A stretch of 64,000 nucleotides of DNA from Halopseudomonas maritima (GTDB lineage: Bacteria > Pseudomonadota > Gammaproteobacteria > Pseudomonadales > Pseudomonadaceae): positions 124,001 through 188,000 of the forward strand of contig NZ_CP079801.1 in the NCBI RefSeq assembly GCF_021545785.1. Reading direction: 5' to 3'. The notes under the pieces are model-generated. The model was not told the origin of the DNA. It did no database searches and saw nothing but the letters and a program-made list of their open reading frames with translations. This document shows, in pieces, positions 42,633-51,336 of the stretch; position 1 is the first letter of the stretch; every line of letters begins with the position of its first letter. Position numbers and translations under genes: made by a program.

Positions 42633-42644
42633 CCGCCTTGAGCG
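42633..42644. repeat. Target site duplication, right copy
   Basis: CCGCCTTGAGCG. It continues into GGGGATTTTTTT, the 3' arm and T-run of the original gltA terminator, of which only a 4-bp stem remains on this side. Confidence 0.93.
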
Positions 42645-42806
42645 GGGATTTTTTTGTCCGCGCAACTGTGCCGGCAAAGCGCAGCCCAACTGTATGGCTG
42701 AAGGCTGCGCATTTCGTGCTTGTATGACAGGCCATTCATCTGCGCCTGTCGCCGCCTTGCACACCCACAAGCGCCACCTGAACAGGCCCTGCACCGAGAG
42801 CGCACC

Positions 42807-43748
42807 ATGTCACCGGCAGATCTTGGCCGAGCCCTGATTGTCATCCTCCTGTGGGGGCTCAACTTTGTCGTCATCAAGATTGGTCTCGACGGGCTGCCAC
42901 CCATGCTGCTCGGCGCCACGCGCTTCACCCTGGCGGCCATTCCTGCGGTGTTTTTCATCCGCCGACCCAAGGTGCCGCTGCGCTGGCTGCTCGCCTACGG
43001 CATGACCATTTCCTTCGGCCAGTTTGCATTTCTGTTCAGCGCCATGGACAACGGCATGCCCGCCGGCCTGGCCTCGCTGGCCCTGCAGTCCCAGGCGTTT
43101 TTCACCCTGCTGCTGGCTGCCGCGCTGATTGGCGAGAAGGTGCGCGCACACAACCTGATCGGCTTGCTGGTAGCTGCGGCCGGCCTGCTGTTTATTGGCC
43201 TGCACAGCGGCACCAGCATGACCCTAACCGGCCTGGCACTCACCCTCTGCGCCGCACTGATGTGGGCCTGCGGCAACATCATCACCAAACGTGTCGGGCA
43301 GGTAGACCTGACGGCGCTGGTGGTCTGGGGCAGCCTGGTTCCGCCACTGCCCTTTTTCGCAATGTCGCTCTGGCTGGAGGGGCCTGAGCGCATCAGCCAG
43401 GCACTGACACATATCAGCGGGTCGTCGATTTTCGCGCTGATCTACCTTGCCTTCGGTGCAACGCTGCTCGGTTACGGGCTCTGGAGCCGACTGCTATCGC
43501 GCTACCCGGCAGGACAGGTTGCCCCCTTTTCCATGCTGGTGCCGGTGATTGGCCTCAGTTCAGCGGCGCTGCTGTTGGGTGAATCACTCAGCGCGCTGCA
43601 ATTGGTCGGCACGGCACTGGTTATGGGCGGCTTGGTGATCAACGTCTTCGGCGGCCGACTGCGCCGTGGCTCTGCTCAGGTGCTGGCAACTGCCAGTGTT
43701 TCGGATTCGAGCCAACCGATGATACGCAGCGCATCAGCTCGGGACTGA
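42807..43748 (+). CDS. EamA-family transporter (DMT superfamily)
   Basis: A 313-residue membrane protein with ten helices in two EamA halves. ILLWGLNFVVIKIGLDGLPP is the typical first helix; LGATRFTLAAIPAVFF and the second-half SIFALIYLAFGATLLGYGLW follow the family. YdcZ/EamA proteins export metabolites such as cysteine pathway intermediates or amino acids; the substrate is not known. I start at the ATG after GAGAG; an upstream in-frame start has no ribosome site. Its 3' end overlaps the convergent YkgJ-like gene by 73 bases. Confidence 0.88.
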   Translation: MSPADLGRALIVILLWGLNFVVIKIGLDGLPPMLLGATRFTLAAIPAVFFIRRPKVPLRWLLAYGMTISFGQFAFLFSAMDNGMPAGLASLALQSQAFFTLLLAAALIGEKVRAHNLIGLLVAAAGLLFIGLHSGTSMTLTGLALTLCAALMWACGNIITKRVGQVDLTALVVWGSLVPPLPFFAMSLWLEGPERISQALTHISGSSIFALIYLAFGATLLGYGLWSRLLSRYPAGQVAPFSMLVPVIGLSSAALLLGESLSALQLVGTALVMGGLVINVFGGRLRRGSAQVLATASVSDSSQPMIRSASARD

Positions 43749-43942
43749 CCACACACCGACGCCTCAGGCAGAAAGCCCGCGCACACCGCCGGGCGCTCCG
43801 GTGAGGCAAAGATCGCACAGCGCATATCCGGTAGCAGCTGCACGCAGGGAACGCCCGCCGGCTTACCCTGCGGCATACCCGGAATCGGCGAGCTGATCGA
43901 CGTCGCCGTGCAGCAGGCGCCGCACTCAGACCGACACTCCAT
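43676..43942 (-). CDS. YkgJ-like cysteine cluster protein
   Basis: A small 88-residue protein with an N-terminal cysteine cluster (MECRSECGACC), a PCVQLLPDMRCAIF region, and RPAVCAGFLPEASVCG, matching the UPF0153/YkgJ zinc- or iron-binding family. Function unestablished. The start ATG overlaps the last base of the upstream dehydrogenase stop (TGATG), so the two are coupled. Confidence 0.87.
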   Translation of the reverse strand: MECRSECGACCTATSISSPIPGMPQGKPAGVPCVQLLPDMRCAIFASPERPAVCAGFLPEASVCGQSRADALRIIGWLESETLAVAST

Positions 43943-44814
43943 CAACTGTCACGCTGCAGACGCGCAATCAGGCTGGAGGTATCCCAGCGCCCACCGCCCA
44001 TCGCCTGCACATCGGCATAAAACTGATCCACCAGCGCCGTCACCGGCAGGCGCGCACCGTTGCGCCCAGCCTCCTCCAGCACAATGGCTAAATCCTTGCG
44101 CATCCAATCAACGGCAAAGCCAAAATCAAACTCACCATCGAGCATGGTGCGGTAGCGGTTTTCCATCTGCCAGGACTGCGCCGCCCCCTTACTGATGACC
44201 GACACTACCGCCTCACCATCAAGCCCTGCCTGCTGGGCAAAATGCATAGCCTCGGACAGCCCTTGCAAGAGTCCGCCAATGCAGATCTGATTCACCATTT
44301 TGGTCAACTGACCACTGCCAACCGGCCCCATCAATCTGACCATCCGGGCATAGCTGCTAAGCACAGGCCTAACCAGGTCGAATACCGCGGCATCACCACC
44401 AGCCATGATCGTCAACTGACCCTTTTCTGCCCCTGCCTGACCGCCAGACACCGGCGCATCAATAAAGCCGATGCCCTGCGCCTGGGCCAACTCTGCCAGC
44501 TCGCGCGCAACACCCGCCGACGCCGTGGTGTGATCCACCACCACCAACCCCTTGTGCGCGCCAACAAACACGCCCTGGGCACCGCAAACCACCTCACGCA
44601 GATCATCGTCGTTGCCCACGCACAGCAGCACAATATCCTGCTCCCGCGCCGCCTCAGCCGGCGTCGCAGCGCTCAGCCCGCCAAACTCCTCAACCCAGCT
44701 GGCGGCCTTGGCCGCAGTGCGGTTGTAAACGGTTACCTGATGACCTGCACGCTGCAGGTGACCCGCCATGGGATAACCCATAACACCCAGACCGATAAAT
44801 GCGATGTTTGCCAT
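43942..44814 (-). CDS. 3-hydroxyisobutyrate dehydrogenase-family oxidoreductase
   Basis: A beta-hydroxyacid dehydrogenase of 290 residues using NAD(P). ANIAFIGLGVMGYPMAGHLQ binds the cofactor, FIDAPVSGGQAGAEKG is the substrate-binding signature, and GSGQLTKMVNQICIGG holds the catalytic Lys. Members include 3-hydroxyisobutyrate, tartronate semialdehyde and succinic semialdehyde reductases; I cannot pick one. In a unit with the YkgJ-like gene. Confidence 0.88.
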   Translation of the reverse strand: MANIAFIGLGVMGYPMAGHLQRAGHQVTVYNRTAAKAASWVEEFGGLSAATPAEAAREQDIVLLCVGNDDDLREVVCGAQGVFVGAHKGLVVVDHTTASAGVARELAELAQAQGIGFIDAPVSGGQAGAEKGQLTIMAGGDAAVFDLVRPVLSSYARMVRLMGPVGSGQLTKMVNQICIGGLLQGLSEAMHFAQQAGLDGEAVVSVISKGAAQSWQMENRYRTMLDGEFDFGFAVDWMRKDLAIVLEEAGRNGARLPVTALVDQFYADVQAMGGGRWDTSSLIARLQRDS

Positions 44815-44940
44815 GTAGCACCTCGTAGTAGCGACGACCGCCTGCGGCGACTCAAATCAATCAGACCAGCGACGCGCAATTGCCCGCCCCAGCAGCGCTC
44901 GGCATAATGAGCGCCCTTTTCATCTTCAGGAGTATTGCCC

Positions 44941-45222
44941 GTGTTTCAGGTAAATCAGTATTTCGACGGCCAGGTTGCCTCCATTGCCTTCAAGCAACCT
45001 GAAGGCAACGCAACCGTTGGCGTCATGGCGGCGGGCGAATACGAGTTCGGCACCAGCCAGCTGGAAATCATGCACGTTATCAATGGCGCCCTGATCGTCA
45101 AACTGCCCGGCAGCGACGAGTGGAACACCTACAACGCAGGCGACCAGTTCACCGTAGCGGCCAACAGCCGCTTCAACCTCAAGGTCGAGCGCGATACCGC
45201 CTACCTCTGCGAATACCGCTAA
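44941..45222 (+). CDS. ppnP: Pyrimidine/purine nucleoside phosphorylase
   Basis: A cupin-like protein of 93 residues (PpnP/YaiE family) that splits nucleosides with phosphate. FQVNQYFDGQVASIAF and VGVMAAGEYEFGTSQLEIMHVINGAL match the family start and core; the end TAYLCEYR is typical. I choose GTG, with AGGAG 8 bases before it and the N-terminus in register with known PpnP; a TTG two codons earlier is too close to the ribosome site. Confidence 0.92.
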   Translation: MFQVNQYFDGQVASIAFKQPEGNATVGVMAAGEYEFGTSQLEIMHVINGALIVKLPGSDEWNTYNAGDQFTVAANSRFNLKVERDTAYLCEYR

Positions 45223-45229
45223 GCCTGCC

Positions 45230-45252
45230 GCCCGGCGCACCCTGCGCCGGGC
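45230..45252. terminator. Hairpin between convergent ppnP and thioesterase
   Basis: A 10-bp perfect stem, GCCCGGCGCA / TGCGCCGGGC, with a 3-base loop and no T-run. Confidence 0.5.
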
Positions 45253-45267
45253 CTAGGGAAGCACTGA

Positions 45268-45729
45268 TTAATTCCGCATGCCCTCTGGCGCCTCGGTCAT
45301 CCCCTCTCGGTAACCTTCGATAAACGCCTCCGGCATGCGCTTTGGACGACCGGTGGACAGCTCGATGCACACAAAGGTTGTGCGGGCACGCAGCAGCGTC
45401 ACGCCATCACTCTTGCGCACCAGCTGAAAATGCCGCGTCATGCGCAACTTGCGATCCCAGGTAATAATCCAGGTCGCCATTTCCAGCTCGTCACCCTCGT
45501 AAGCTGATGCGAGATAATCGATCTCGTGACGCAACACCGCCATCGCGCGGTTAAGCTCCCGGTATTCAGCCAACCCCAGCCCCAACGACTGCGAATGCTG
45601 CCACGCGCAACGCTCCAGCCAGCGCACATAAACCGCATTGTTTGCGTGCCCAAGCTCATCAATATCATCTGGGCCGACCGCGATGGGCAGGGTGTATGGC
45701 GTTGGCAAATCCCAATTCACGAGACACAT
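45268..45729 (-). CDS. Hotdog-fold acyl-CoA thioesterase (4HBT type)
   Basis: A 4-hydroxybenzoyl-CoA-type thioesterase of about 150-153 residues. DDIDELGHANNAVYVRWLERCAW is the signature with the catalytic Asp and the start of the long helix, and TWIITWDRKLRMTRHFQLVR is the central sheet. AAGGAG abuts the ATG, so the GTG three codons on, with a 9-base spacing, may be the true start. Substrate unknown. Confidence 0.86.
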   Translation of the reverse strand: MCLVNWDLPTPYTLPIAVGPDDIDELGHANNAVYVRWLERCAWQHSQSLGLGLAEYRELNRAMAVLRHEIDYLASAYEGDELEMATWIITWDRKLRMTRHFQLVRKSDGVTLLRARTTFVCIELSTGRPKRMPEAFIEGYREGMTEAPEGMRN

Positions 45730-45900
45730 CTCCTTGGTTGTGAACATTGGATGCCCGATGGTACTACAAAGACACCCAGGCAAAGCCCAACCAGACCAAC
45801 ACACAGAACAATCTCCACACCTCAAACAAATACAGGCGAGCCATGCAAACCAGGCACACCTGACGTAGTCTGAAAGCAGTACTCGCCACAGGGGCACCCT

Positions 45901-48147
45901 ATGTTCAAACAGTTGAACTTCCCGATTTTGCTTATCCATCCGGCCATCGGCCAAAACAACGTCGCAGGCCGTCAGCTCGACGCCCTGTTTCAGGCGTTGG
46001 GCAGCGAGGGCTTTGAGGTACTCGGCGCGGAGCAGCTGGAAGAAGGTCGCCTGATCGCTGAAGCGCACCGGGGCCTGTCCTGCATCCTGTTTACGCCAGA
46101 GGCGGTCCCGGATCTGAGCGAAGTTGAAGCCCTGTTTTCCGCCGCCCACTGCCGCTCGCCGGAGCTGCCGATCATGGCCCTCAGCACGCGCCAGAGCATC
46201 GACCCGGAACGGCTTTCAGCCCTGCGCGAACTGCATCAGATTCGCGGCATCATTTACCTGTTTGAAGACACCCTGCCCTTCATCGCCGGCCAAATTGCAC
46301 GCACCGCGCGCAGCTATCTGTCGCAATTGCTGCCGCCGTTTTTCAAGGCGCTCCTGGACTACACCGGACGCGCCAGCTACTCGTGGCACTCCCCGGGGCA
46401 CGGCGGCGGTGTCGCCTTTCGCAAGAGCCCGGTAGGCCGGGCCTTTCACGATTTTTTTGGCGAGAACACACTGCGCTCGGATCTCTCGGTATCGGTCCCA
46501 GGGCTGGGCTCACTGCTTGATCACACCGGCCCCGTGGCCGAGGCCGAAAGCAACACCGCCCGCGTATTCGGCGCCGACCACAGCTTTTACGTGGTCAACG
46601 GCACCTCGACGGCCAACAAAGTCATCTGGCACGCCTATGTCACCCGCGATGACCTGGTGCTGGTGGACCGCAATTGTCACAAGTCGATCCTGCACGCAAT
46701 TATCATGACCGGCGCCATCCCCCTGTATCTGACCGGGTCGCGCAACGACTACGGCATCATCGGCCCAATCGCCCGCGAGCGCTTCAGCGCCGATCAACTG
46801 GCGGCGCAAATTGCCGCACACCCGCTGCTGCAGAACCGCCAGACGGCTCCGCGCATCCGCCTGGCCGTGCTGACCAATTCAACCTACGACGGCCTGTGCT
46901 ACAACACCGACATGATCGTTGAGCAACTGCAGGACCGCGTCGAGGTACTGCATTTCGACGAAGCCTGGTTTGGTTACGCTGCCTTCCATCCGTTCTATCA
47001 GGGCCGCCACGGCATGAGTCGCAGCCGGCCGCGCAACAGCGGCCACCCACTACTGTTTGCCACCCAGTCGCCGCACAAGGTACTGGCCGCGCTATCTCAG
47101 GCGTCGATCATTCTGGCCCGCGACAGCGCCGACCAGCAGCTCGATCACGAGCGCTTCAACGAGGCGTACATGATGCACACCTCAACCTCTCCACACTACG
47201 GCATGATTGCCTCCATCGACGTTGCCACCGGCATGATGGCCGGCCCCGCCGGCGAGTCGCTGGTGCAGGAAACCCTGGATGAAGCATTGTCATTTCGCAA
47301 GGCCATGCAACAAAGCGCCGAGCAGCTGGATGACGAGCAGTGGTGGTTTGACGTTTGGGAGCCAGAGCAGGCACTGGAGCAGGACAACCTCGACAGCGCG
47401 GACTGGACCCTTGGCAACGGCGCCAACTGGCACGGCTTTGGCCCGATGGCCGACAATTACGCCCTGCTGGACCCTATCAAGGTGAGCCTGCTGACGCCCG
47501 GCGTCGAAGAAAAAGGTCGCCTGGCCAAGACCGGCATACCCGCGGCATTGGTTACCCGGTTTTTGGCTAACCGTGGCCTGGTGGTCGAGAAAACCGGGCT
47601 GTACTCCTTCCTGATCCTGTTTTCCCTCGGCATCACCAAAGGCAAGTGGAGCACCCTGCTGTCCGAGCTGCGTGAATTCAAGCGCCTGTACGACCAGAAT
47701 GCGCCACTGGAGAGCACCCTGCCCGACATCGCCAGCCAGCCGCTCTACGCCGGCCTCGGACTGCGCGAGCTGGGCGAACAGCTGCACCAGTGCTACAAGC
47801 AGCACGCCCTGGTCCGCCTGCAGCGCAACATGTACACAGAGCTGCCCCAGATGCATCTGCGCCCCGCCGACGCCTACCAGCAGATGGTGCGTGGCCAGGT
47901 GGAGCCGGTGCCGGTAGAAGCACTGAGCGGGCGCATGAGCGCGGTCATGCTGGTGCCCTACCCGCCGGGTATTCCGGTCATCATGCCCGGAGAGCGCTTC
48001 CCTGACGACAATGTGATTGCAGCCTACCTGGACGCCGCCATCGACCTGGAGACGCGCTTCCCGGGCTTTGGCAACGACATACACGGCCTGCGCCATGACC
48101 TGATAGACGGCGAGCGCCGCTGGCGGGTGGACTGCTTGGTGGAATAA
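45901..48147 (+). CDS. ldcA: Lysine/arginine/ornithine decarboxylase (fold type I, inducible type)
   Basis: A PLP enzyme of 748 residues in the large inducible decarboxylase family. N-terminal wing domain (response-regulator-like), a PLP domain with WHSPGHGGGVAFRKSPVG, FVVNGTSTANK-like YVVNGTSTANKVIWHA, DEAWFGYAAFHPFY and the lysine that binds PLP in THKV-type SPHKVLAALSQ, then a C-terminal domain. Length and motifs match P. aeruginosa LdcA, which makes cadaverine from lysine; lysine versus arginine preference cannot be settled by eye. AGGGG precedes the ATG. A bidirectional terminator follows. Confidence 0.92.
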   Translation: MFKQLNFPILLIHPAIGQNNVAGRQLDALFQALGSEGFEVLGAEQLEEGRLIAEAHRGLSCILFTPEAVPDLSEVEALFSAAHCRSPELPIMALSTRQSIDPERLSALRELHQIRGIIYLFEDTLPFIAGQIARTARSYLSQLLPPFFKALLDYTGRASYSWHSPGHGGGVAFRKSPVGRAFHDFFGENTLRSDLSVSVPGLGSLLDHTGPVAEAESNTARVFGADHSFYVVNGTSTANKVIWHAYVTRDDLVLVDRNCHKSILHAIIMTGAIPLYLTGSRNDYGIIGPIARERFSADQLAAQIAAHPLLQNRQTAPRIRLAVLTNSTYDGLCYNTDMIVEQLQDRVEVLHFDEAWFGYAAFHPFYQGRHGMSRSRPRNSGHPLLFATQSPHKVLAALSQASIILARDSADQQLDHERFNEAYMMHTSTSPHYGMIASIDVATGMMAGPAGESLVQETLDEALSFRKAMQQSAEQLDDEQWWFDVWEPEQALEQDNLDSADWTLGNGANWHGFGPMADNYALLDPIKVSLLTPGVEEKGRLAKTGIPAALVTRFLANRGLVVEKTGLYSFLILFSLGITKGKWSTLLSELREFKRLYDQNAPLESTLPDIASQPLYAGLGLRELGEQLHQCYKQHALVRLQRNMYTELPQMHLRPADAYQQMVRGQVEPVPVEALSGRMSAVMLVPYPPGIPVIMPGERFPDDNVIAAYLDAAIDLETRFPGFGNDIHGLRHDLIDGERRWRVDCLVE

Positions 48148-48174
48148 TCGATGGACGCCCGCCAAATCGCAGGC

Positions 48175-48207
48175 AAAAAAAAGCCGACATCAGTGATGTC
48201 GGCTTTT
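48175..48207. terminator. Bidirectional terminator of ldcA and the tRNA operon
   Basis: AAAAGCCGACATC and GATGTCGGCTTTT form a 13-bp stem with a 3-base loop, with eight A/T bases on the tRNA side. Confidence 0.92.
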
Positions 48208-48211
48208 GAAA

Positions 48212-48287
48212 TGGTGGAGCTAAGCGGGATCGAACCGCTGACCTCCTGCATGCCATGCAGGCGCTCTCCCAGCTGAGCTATAGCCCC
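48212..48287 (-). tRNA. tRNA-Ala (anticodon GGC)
   Basis: 76 nt including an encoded CCA. Acceptor GGGGCTA/TAGCTCC, T loop GGTTCGATCC, anticodon stem CCTGC/GCAGG with loop ATGGCAT. Last of three tRNAs on one transcript; identical to the first one. Confidence 0.97.
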
Positions 48288-48328
48288 AGGTCTTGCGACC
48301 CTGACACACTTTCGCGTGTCGGTAAAAA

Positions 48329-48404
48329 TGGCGTCCCCTAGGGGACTCGAACCCCTGTTACCGCCGTGAAAGGGCGGTGTCCTAGGCCACTAGACGAAGG
48401 GGAC
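48329..48404 (-). tRNA. tRNA-Glu (anticodon TTC)
   Basis: 76 nt with encoded CCA. Acceptor GTCCCCT/AGGGGAC, anticodon loop CTTTCAC between CCGCC and GGCGG, T loop GGTTCGAGTCC. It lies near gltX, its synthetase gene. Confidence 0.97.
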
Positions 48405-48482
48405 GCAAACCCTTCTCTGAACAGGCTGGAATCTGTTCAGCAGTGTATAAAACAGGCCAACGCGAACGTCGACCGAAAAACT

Positions 48483-48558
48483 TGGTGGAGCTAAGCGGGA
48501 TCGAACCGCTGACCTCCTGCATGCCATGCAGGCGCTCTCCCAGCTGAGCTATAGCCCC
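48483..48558 (-). tRNA. tRNA-Ala (anticodon GGC)
   Basis: Same sequence as the tRNA-Ala further down, first in the Ala-Glu-Ala operon. Confidence 0.97.
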
Positions 48559-48576
48559 GTCTCAACGACGGTGCGC

Positions 48577-48605
48577 ATATTAAGATCGACGCCCTGACCT
48601 GTCAA
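48577..48605 (-). promoter_or_regulatory. Sigma-70 promoter of the tRNA operon
   Basis: Minus strand: TTGACA, 17 bases, TAATAT, then GCGCACC, a GC-rich discriminator as expected for a stringently controlled stable-RNA promoter. It lies 18 bases before the first tRNA. Confidence 0.85.
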
Positions 48606-48639
48606 CAGAAATTTACGCAAAACAGCAACTTATCTAAAG

Positions 48640-48782
48640 CAAAGCCGCAAGCTGGAAGCTTTAAGCCGCAAGTTGATTGGGGTGGCGGCGAATCGCGGCG
48701 TAAGGCTCAAACCCCGCGCCGCTTTTGCTTTTGCTTTTGCTTTTGCTTCTAGCTTGCCGCTTGAAGCTTGAGGCTTGCCGCT
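48640..48782. repeat. Repeat-rich spacer with (GCTTTT) hexamer array
   Basis: Holds four perfect GCTTTT units plus one variant at 48721-48750, flanked by interrupted inverted motifs built on AAGC/GCTT (CCGCAAGCTGGAAGCTTTAA before; TTGCCGCTTGAAGCTTGAGG after). It lies between the tRNA promoter and the gltX stop. Copies of such AAGCTT-rich motifs are common in Pseudomonas spacers. Confidence 0.65.
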
Positions 48783-50258
48783 TCAGATGCTCTCCAGCTC
48801 TTTCTGCCACGCCTTGTTCTCTTTCTTCGAGGTACCGCCCAGCATTTCGACGGTTTGGCGCAGGCGGTAGCGTGTGAGGTCTGGGCCCAGGTGTGCCATG
48901 GCATCGAGTACTGACACCGAGCTGGCCTGGCCGGTGATGGCCGGGAACAGCAAGGGCATCAGATCACGCAGTTTCAGCTCCATATAACCAGCCACTGCCT
49001 GAATGACCGCGGTGATATTGTCTTTGTCCCAGTCGCGCAAGGCTTCCAGCTTCCACAGCAGCAGTTGCAGAGCCTTGCGCACGCCGTCCGCATCCAGTTT
49101 TTTGTGCGCAAACAATTCCGGCGCCGGGTCCACCTTGCCAGCCATGAAAAAGCCCAGCAGGTTCGGCAGGTCGCTGAAGGTCTCAACACGGGTCTGAGCC
49201 AGCGAAATCATCGGTTTAAGATACGCCGGATTAAGCGCCCACTGCTGTACTGCAGCGGCAAAGTCATCCTCAGACAGCTCGCGAATCCATTGGCCGTTGA
49301 GCCACGACAGCTTTTCGATGTCGAAAATCGGGCCACCCAGCGATACGCGCTGAATGTCGAAGTGCTCAACCATTTCGGCCAGGGTGAACTTTTCACGCTC
49401 ATCGGGCATGGACCAGCCCATGCGACCCAGGTAGTTCAGCAGCGCCTCCGGCAGATAGCCCATACGCTCGTAGAAGGTGATGCTGGTCGGATTCTTGCGC
49501 TTGGACAGCTTGCTCTTGTCCGGATTGCGCAGCAACGGCATATGACACAGCGCAGGCATCTCCCAGCCAAAGTACTGGTACAGCAGGATGTGCTTGGGCG
49601 CCGAGTTGATCCACTCCTCGCCGCGCAGCACGTGGGTGATGCCCATCAGGTGGTCGTCCACCACGTTGGCCAGGTGATAGGTCGGCAGACCATCTGCCTT
49701 CATCAGTACCTGCATATCGACCTGCTCCCAGGGGATGTCGATTTCCCCGCGCAGCATGTCCTGCACCTTGCAGATACCTTCGTTCGGCACCTTCATGCGC
49801 ACCACATGGGACTCTCCCGCTGCAACGCGGGCACTTACCTCTTCCGCACTCAGGTGCAGGCAGTGTCCGTCGTAGCCAGGCGTTTGCTTGTTGGCCATTT
49901 GCTCGGCGCGCAAGGCATCAAGACGCTCGCTGGAGCAGAAGCAACGGAAAGCATGGCCCTTCTCGATCAGCTCTTCACTGTGCTGCTGATAGATGGCGCT
50001 GCGTTCGCTTTGGCGATACGGGCCGTGCGGGCCACCCACATCCGGACCCTCATCCCAGTTCAGGCCCAGCCAGCGCAGCGAATCCAGAATTTGCTGCTCG
50101 GAGGCAGCACTGGAGCGTACCTGGTCGGTATCTTCAATGCGCAGGATGAACTGGCCACCGTGCTGACGGGCAAAGCACTGGTTAAACAATGCGATGTAGG
50201 CGGTGCCAACGTGGGGGTCGCCAGTCGGGGACGGAGCAATGCGGGTACGAACAGTCAT
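48783..50258 (-). CDS. gltX: Glutamyl-tRNA synthetase
   Basis: Class I synthetase of 491 residues. RIAPSPTGDPHVGTAYIALF holds the HIGH-like motif (HVGT) and KLSKRKNPTS the KMSKS-like motif. The rest follows GluRS with a Rossmann domain and a C-terminal anticodon-binding helical part. GAGAG lies 5 bases before the ATG. It charges the tRNA-Glu encoded close by. Confidence 0.97.
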   Translation of the reverse strand: MTVRTRIAPSPTGDPHVGTAYIALFNQCFARQHGGQFILRIEDTDQVRSSAASEQQILDSLRWLGLNWDEGPDVGGPHGPYRQSERSAIYQQHSEELIEKGHAFRCFCSSERLDALRAEQMANKQTPGYDGHCLHLSAEEVSARVAAGESHVVRMKVPNEGICKVQDMLRGEIDIPWEQVDMQVLMKADGLPTYHLANVVDDHLMGITHVLRGEEWINSAPKHILLYQYFGWEMPALCHMPLLRNPDKSKLSKRKNPTSITFYERMGYLPEALLNYLGRMGWSMPDEREKFTLAEMVEHFDIQRVSLGGPIFDIEKLSWLNGQWIRELSEDDFAAAVQQWALNPAYLKPMISLAQTRVETFSDLPNLLGFFMAGKVDPAPELFAHKKLDADGVRKALQLLLWKLEALRDWDKDNITAVIQAVAGYMELKLRDLMPLLFPAITGQASSVSVLDAMAHLGPDLTRYRLRQTVEMLGGTSKKENKAWQKELESI

Positions 50259-50331
50259 GGACTCTCTCGATCAGACAGCCCGGCTGCGACCGAGCTGTAT
50301 TGGTGTAGTAGGCCGCCGATTTTATCAGGGC

Positions 50332-51234
50332 TCAGCCTTCAATCTCTATATAGTCGGACGCCCGCTCCTGCAGACGCTCGATGACAAAATCAATGAAGGC
50401 CTTGACCTTCATCGCCTGAAAACGGCGTGACGGATAAAGCGCGTACAGCTCACTGGAGGGCAGGTGCGTGTTCTCCAGCACCCGCACCAGGGTGCCGTCC
50501 TCCACGCAGGCTTCGGCGATGAAGGCCGGCACATTGATGATGCCGGCACCCGCCAGCGCAGCCTCACGGGCAAAGGTGATGTTGTTTACCAGCAGCACCG
50601 GGTTGATCGGCACACTGACCGCCGGCTGCTCGAAACGCCATTTGCGCGCCCCATCAACCAGCGCATGAATGCAGCGGTGCGCGCTCAACTCGGCTGGCGC
50701 AGCGGGCATACCGTAGCGCTTTATATAGTCGGGGCTGGCATACAGCTGGCGTGGGCTGGTCATCAAGCGGCGCGCCACCAGGCTTGAGTCCTGCGGGCGC
50801 CCGAGGTGAATCACCACATCCACCCCCTCCTCGACCGGGTCAACCGTGCGGGTGCTCAACTCGACCTCGACCTGAATGGCCGGATAGGCGCGCATGAACT
50901 GCCCGACTACTCCGCCGAGAAACAACTGGCCGAATTCAATCGGCGAGCTGACCCGCAGCAACCCTGTCGGCTCGCGCTGCAGCTGCATGATCGCCTGCTC
51001 AGCCTCGGCAAACTCCTGCATGATCTGGCGACAGCGCTCATAGTAGGCCTGCCCCACCTCGGTGAGGCGCAACTTGCGGGTGGTACGGTTCAGCAACCGC
51101 ACGCCCAAACGCTCCTCAAGCTGCGCAATGCGCCGGCTTACAGTGGATTTCTGCATACCCAGCGTGGTCGCGGCGCTAGTAAAGCTGTGGCACTCGACTA
51201 CCCGAGTGAAGATCAAGGCGTCATCCAGCCCCAT
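50332..51234 (-). CDS. LysR-family regulator, divergent from emrAB
   Basis: A 300-residue regulator. N-terminal winged helix: ALIFTRVVECHSFTSAATTLGMQKSTVSRRIAQLEERLGVRLLNRTTRKLRLT. The effector domain follows (LRVSSPIEFGQLFLGGVV...). I start at MGLDDALIF with GGGGAA upstream; 29 further codons upstream are unlike the family. A 102-bp intergenic space divides it from the efflux genes, which it probably regulates. Confidence 0.91.
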   Translation of the reverse strand: MGLDDALIFTRVVECHSFTSAATTLGMQKSTVSRRIAQLEERLGVRLLNRTTRKLRLTEVGQAYYERCRQIMQEFAEAEQAIMQLQREPTGLLRVSSPIEFGQLFLGGVVGQFMRAYPAIQVEVELSTRTVDPVEEGVDVVIHLGRPQDSSLVARRLMTSPRQLYASPDYIKRYGMPAAPAELSAHRCIHALVDGARKWRFEQPAVSVPINPVLLVNNITFAREAALAGAGIINVPAFIAEACVEDGTLVRVLENTHLPSSELYALYPSRRFQAMKVKAFIDFVIERLQERASDYIEIEG

Positions 51235-51336
51235 TACAACTGTTCCCCTGCTGCAACAAAGTTTCCAGATTCTAGCGCCTCCGACGCCCCGGGGAACAGT
51301 GTTAGAGTGCGGGCAGAACAAAAATTGAGGTAACGC

